Below, piece by piece: positions 61,584 through 64,000 of a stretch of 64,000 nt of DNA (within the stretch, counting starts at the first letter, position 1; every line of letters begins with the position of its first letter). The translations under genes and the position numbers were made by a program. The notes beneath the pieces are model-generated. The model had not been told where the DNA came from. It ran no database searches and was given only the letters and a program-made list of their open reading frames with translations. Source of the DNA: Streptomyces sp. NBC_00510 (GTDB lineage: Bacteria; Actinomycetota; Actinomycetes; Streptomycetales; Streptomycetaceae); NCBI GenBank assembly GCA_036013505.1, contig CP107851.1:5110001-5174000 (forward strand), read 5' to 3'.

Positions 61584-61727
61584 GGGCGCACCTCAGACGC
61601 CCGCCCGCCGGTGGCCCAGGGCGCGGACAACTCGCGGCGGCCCGCATCCGGTTCGCCCGGGCGGCCGGTGGGCCGGCGCCGGCGCCCCCCGGTTGCGGGG
61701 CCCGGCGGGCTGAAAAATAGTCGGACT

Positions 61728-62669
61728 GTGAAAGGGCGGCCACGGGTCAGGATCCCGGAGGGGCTCCGTGCGCGGTTCGCGGACCTGCCGGGGCGGGCGC
61801 GCGCCCTGCGGGTCGACGCGGAGCGGCGGTTCCCCATCATCACCCGGCTCGTCGCCCGGCTGCTGAGCGTCAACGTGCTGGACGCCGCCACCCGGCTGGC
61901 CGCCCAGGCCTTCCTGACCGCCGTGCCGCTGCTGTTCGTCATCGCGTCCCTCGCGCCGGAGGGCGTGCGCAAGGAACTCCTCGACTCGCTGGTGCGGGTG
62001 CTGGGGCTCTCCGGTCCCGCCCGTGACCAGCTGCGCTCGGTCTACGAGTCCGATCCCGGGAACCTGCGGGGGACGGTGGGCGTGGTGGGCACCCTGATGG
62101 CCCTGCTGTCGGCGACGGCCTGCAGCCGGGCGATGCAGCGGGTGTGCGAACGCGCCTGGCACCTGCCGAAGTCGGCGGCGCGGATCGCGGCCTGGCGCTG
62201 GTTCGCCTGGGTGTGCGCGGCACTGCTCTACCTGGCGGTCCAGGGGCCGCTGCGGGAGGGCTTCGGCGCCGGCCGCTGGCTCGGCGTCCCGCTGTCCCTG
62301 GCGAGCGCGGTGGGCATCTGGTGGTGGACCCAGCACCTGCTGCTGGGCGGCCGGATCGGATGGTGGCCGCTGCTGCCGGGTGCGCTGCTCACTGCGGTGG
62401 TCCTGGAGACGGCCGTCTTCGCCGCGCCGCTGTACGTGCCGACGGCGCTCAACCGCAGCCTGCAGACGTACGGCTCGCTGGGCTCGGTGTTCACCCTGCT
62501 GTCCGGGCTGATCGCGTTGTGCGTCGTGGCGACGGTGTGCCTCACCGTGGGCGCGGTGTTCCACGGCGACCAGCCCGGGGGCGGGGCCGCGCCTGCCGCG
62601 CCCGGCCCGCCGCCTGGGGAGGGCCGGGCGGGCGGCGGTCAGGCGGCCGGTGAGCGCTCCGGCCGGTAG
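61728..62669 (+). CDS. YihY/BrkB-type membrane protein
   Basis: 313 residues with about six helices from residue 55 on (LDAATRLAAQAFLTAVPLLFVIAS, GTVGVVGTLMALLSATACSRAMQRV, WRWFAWVCAALLYLAVQG and more), matching the YihY/UPF0761 family, once mis-assigned as ribonuclease BN. Function unknown, possibly a lipid or solute permease. GTG 61728 has no ribosome site. The last 31 bases overlap the 3' end of the converging gene ending at 62639; the C-terminal 35 residues are Gly/Ala/Pro-rich. Confidence 0.82.
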   Translation: MKGRPRVRIPEGLRARFADLPGRARALRVDAERRFPIITRLVARLLSVNVLDAATRLAAQAFLTAVPLLFVIASLAPEGVRKELLDSLVRVLGLSGPARDQLRSVYESDPGNLRGTVGVVGTLMALLSATACSRAMQRVCERAWHLPKSAARIAAWRWFAWVCAALLYLAVQGPLREGFGAGRWLGVPLSLASAVGIWWWTQHLLLGGRIGWWPLLPGALLTAVVLETAVFAAPLYVPTALNRSLQTYGSLGSVFTLLSGLIALCVVATVCLTVGAVFHGDQPGGGAAPAAPGPPPGEGRAGGGQAAGERSGR

Positions 62670-63067
62670 TGGGCGAGCGCCCAGATGATGAAGATGTCGA
62701 GCGCGATCAGGATGACCGACCAGAACGGCAGGTAGGGCAGGTACAGGAAGTTCACGATGATGCCCAGGCCCGCCAGGACGACACCCAGGATGCGTGACCA
62801 GAGCGCGGCGCCGCTGAGCAGCCCCGTTCCGGTGACCACCAGGAGCACTCCGAGGACCAGGTGGATCCATCCCCACCCGGTCAGGCTGAACTTGTAGACG
62901 TAAGTGCCGACGCGCGCGTACACGTTGTCGGCGGCGATCCCCGAGATGCCCTGGAAGATCGCCAGGACACCGTCGACCAGCAACAGGACGCCGGCGAAGG
63001 TGACGCCGCCGCTGACCCAACCGTTGCGGTGGTTGCCGGTCCTGGGTGTCGTGCCGGTGGCTGCCAT
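62639..63067 (-). CDS. Four-helix membrane protein (DUF7144-like)
   Basis: 142 residues with four helices: GVTFAGVLLLVDGVLAIFQGISGIA (about 21-45), WIHLVLGVLLVVTGTGLLSG (about 68-88), ILGVVLAGLGIIVNFLYLPY (about 95-115) and WSVILIALDIFIIWALAHY (about 118-136). The pattern matches a streptomycete family of unknown function listed as DUF7144. ATG 63067 follows GAGGAGG. Overlaps the converging YihY gene. Confidence 0.8.
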   Translation of the reverse strand: MAATGTTPRTGNHRNGWVSGGVTFAGVLLLVDGVLAIFQGISGIAADNVYARVGTYVYKFSLTGWGWIHLVLGVLLVVTGTGLLSGAALWSRILGVVLAGLGIIVNFLYLPYLPFWSVILIALDIFIIWALAHYRPERSPAA

Positions 63068-63093
63068 GGCTGCCTCCTCGCGGTGATGGTGCT

Positions 63094-63579
63094 TCAGTGC
63101 CGCAGCGCCCGCTCCACCTGGGCCTTGACCGTGCCCGTCAGGTCGCGGTTGCTGCGTACCGTGGCCTCGCCGGACTTCTGCGGGGCCACGTCGGCGACGT
63201 TGACCACGGCGGCGTCGAGGAGGTTCCCGCTGGCGTCGCGGAAGGTCACCTCGACGGTGTACGTGGCCTGCTTGTCGCCGCTGTTGGTGGCCGTGACCTT
63301 GGTGGTGGCCTTGCCGCCCTCGACGGTCACGGGGTCGAGCTTGACGTCGTCCTTCGCGTTGACACCGTTCTTGATCTTCGCCAGCTGGGACTGCGCGGCG
63401 GCGGTCGCCGAGGCGACGGCCTCCGCGCCCTCGGACACCAGCGAGGACGCGGCGGACGCGGCCTTCGACGCCTTCTCGGCGGGGGTGCTGTCGTTGTCCG
63501 AGCAGGCGCTCGCGGTGAGCACGACGGCGGACAGTGCGACCGCCGCGCACACCGCGCGGCCCCGGTACGGCCTCGTCAT
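63094..63579 (-). CDS. Putative lipoprotein
   Basis: 161 residues. Signal peptide with lipobox TASAC, lipidated Cys26, followed by an Ala/Ser-rich helical stretch (about 35-70) and a beta-sandwich-like domain (KLDPVTVEGGKATTKVTATNSGDKQATYTVEVTFRDASGNLLDAAVVNVADVAPQ...), reminiscent of FxLYD-type outer-surface domains. It lies 26 bases upstream of the DUF7144-like gene, so the two are probably co-transcribed. Function unknown. Confidence 0.8.
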   Translation of the reverse strand: MTRPYRGRAVCAAVALSAVVLTASACSDNDSTPAEKASKAASAASSLVSEGAEAVASATAAAQSQLAKIKNGVNAKDDVKLDPVTVEGGKATTKVTATNSGDKQATYTVEVTFRDASGNLLDAAVVNVADVAPQKSGEATVRSNRDLTGTVKAQVERALRH

Positions 63580-63675
63580 TCCCTACCTCCACAGACTCAT
63601 GCGCCTCAAATGGCACATCACTCACCATACGTATTAAATTGCCGTGTCGCGTGGTGAAGGAGAGGCGGCGGTGGC

Positions 63676-64000
63676 ATGGCGGATGCAGCGCCCCAGGGGC
63701 GTGACGATCTCGCCGAACTGCGCGCCCGGCTGTCGGCGCTGGAGGCGCGGGAGGCACGGGAGACCGTTCCCGCAGGAGCCGGACCGCAGGCCCCGCCGCC
63801 GCACCGACGACGCCCCGTGCGGGCCTTCTTCTCCGCCCTGTTCATCGTCGTGGCCTGTGTCTTCGTGCCGCTGAGCGCGCTGGCCGTCTGGGTCGACTCC
63901 GAGATCGGGGACACCGACCGCTACGTCGCCACCGTGGCGCCCCTGGCGAGCGACCCCGCCGTCCAGAACGCCGCCGCCAACCGCATCACGTCCGTGGTGA
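63676..64000 (+). CDS. Membrane protein, N-terminal part only (cut by window edge)
   Basis: The first 108 residues of a longer protein. A short coiled-coil-like helix (LAELRARLSALEAREARE, about 11-28), a Pro-rich stretch, one membrane helix (FFSALFIVVACVFVPLSALAVWV, about 51-73), and the start of an outside domain (SEIGDTDRYVATVAPLASDPAVQNAAANRI) seen in a family of streptomycete integral membrane proteins with no known role. ATG 63676 follows GGAGAGG at about ten bases. Confidence 0.75.
   Translation, partial: MADAAPQGRDDLAELRARLSALEAREARETVPAGAGPQAPPPHRRRPVRAFFSALFIVVACVFVPLSALAVWVDSEIGDTDRYVATVAPLASDPAVQNAAANRITSVV

Overview
The window is a chromosome segment of a Streptomyces (or very close relative). 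This follows from the very high GC with almost only G/C in third codon positions, mycothiol-linked and spore-former families (maleylpyruvate-isomerase fold, DUF397, SpoIIE-type phosphatases, XRE/DUF5753 regulators), many GTG/TTG starts and leaderless-looking promoters. From memory, the order of the left half (two Ser/Thr kinases, bkdABC, response regulator, acyl-CoA dehydrogenase, metG, aspS) resembles the S. coelicolor SCO3790s-SCO3820s region; no database was consulted. About 65 protein genes, one cobalamin riboswitch, ten hairpin terminators and many candidate operators are described; no tRNA, rRNA, CRISPR, prophage or insertion sequence was seen.

Left part (1-9050): two divergent Hanks-type kinases share a symmetrical promoter region; then an APH-fold kinase, a flavin-reductase-fold protein and a nitrilase-family hydrolase on the minus strand, a mycothiol-dependent isomerase-like gene, an MFS transporter overlapping its GntR regulator, and an orphan NarL-type response regulator.

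9051-29600: bkdABC (branched-chain 2-oxoacid dehydrogenase), a secreted FG-GAP protein, a thioredoxin/NHL-repeat protein, M18 aminopeptidase, a long acyl-CoA dehydrogenase behind two operator-like palindromes, an AI-2E-type permease, metG, aspS, a PAS-GAF-SpoIIE-ATPase signalling protein, an SseB-like protein and a pirin preceded by a striking GTTCAAC/GTTGAAC repeat.

29600-39700 is signalling-rich: a DUF397 protein, an RsbW-like ATPase, an XRE/DUF5753 regulator and a STAS anti-sigma antagonist form one developmental-type module, tied together by shared palindromes (TGCACGTGCA; CTCGATCG). CBS, DUF1876 and CorA genes follow, then a TetR-controlled two-gene ABC exporter and a second, very large SpoIIE phosphatase.

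39700-52500 covers polymer and metal handling. A chitinase (CBM2-GH18) has the classical twin TGGTCCAGACCT promoter elements; beside it lies a membrane protein joining a sigma-like/anti-sigma zinc-finger cytoplasmic part to an outside cellulose-binding module, a layout like the clostridial RsgI carbohydrate sensors. A YceI/MarR pair follows. An ECF transporter (cbiMNQO type) carries a near-perfect Nur (nickel) box, while the neighbouring cbtBA cobalt pair sits behind a cobalamin riboswitch, so Ni and Co uptake are probably separately controlled. A Tm-1-like protein and a third SpoIIE phosphatase follow.

52456-53151 is a 0.7-kb gene-free stretch of diverged direct repeats. The right end holds a KdpD-like sensor fragment, a universal stress protein, the modE-modABC molybdate operon beside a small molybdopterin-domain protein, a MazG-like protein, a LysR regulator next to NAD-formate dehydrogenase, and membrane/lipoproteins running to the window edge. 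The most promising leads are the palindrome-linked DUF397/ATPase/XRE/STAS module and the sigma-like membrane CBM protein beside the chitinase.
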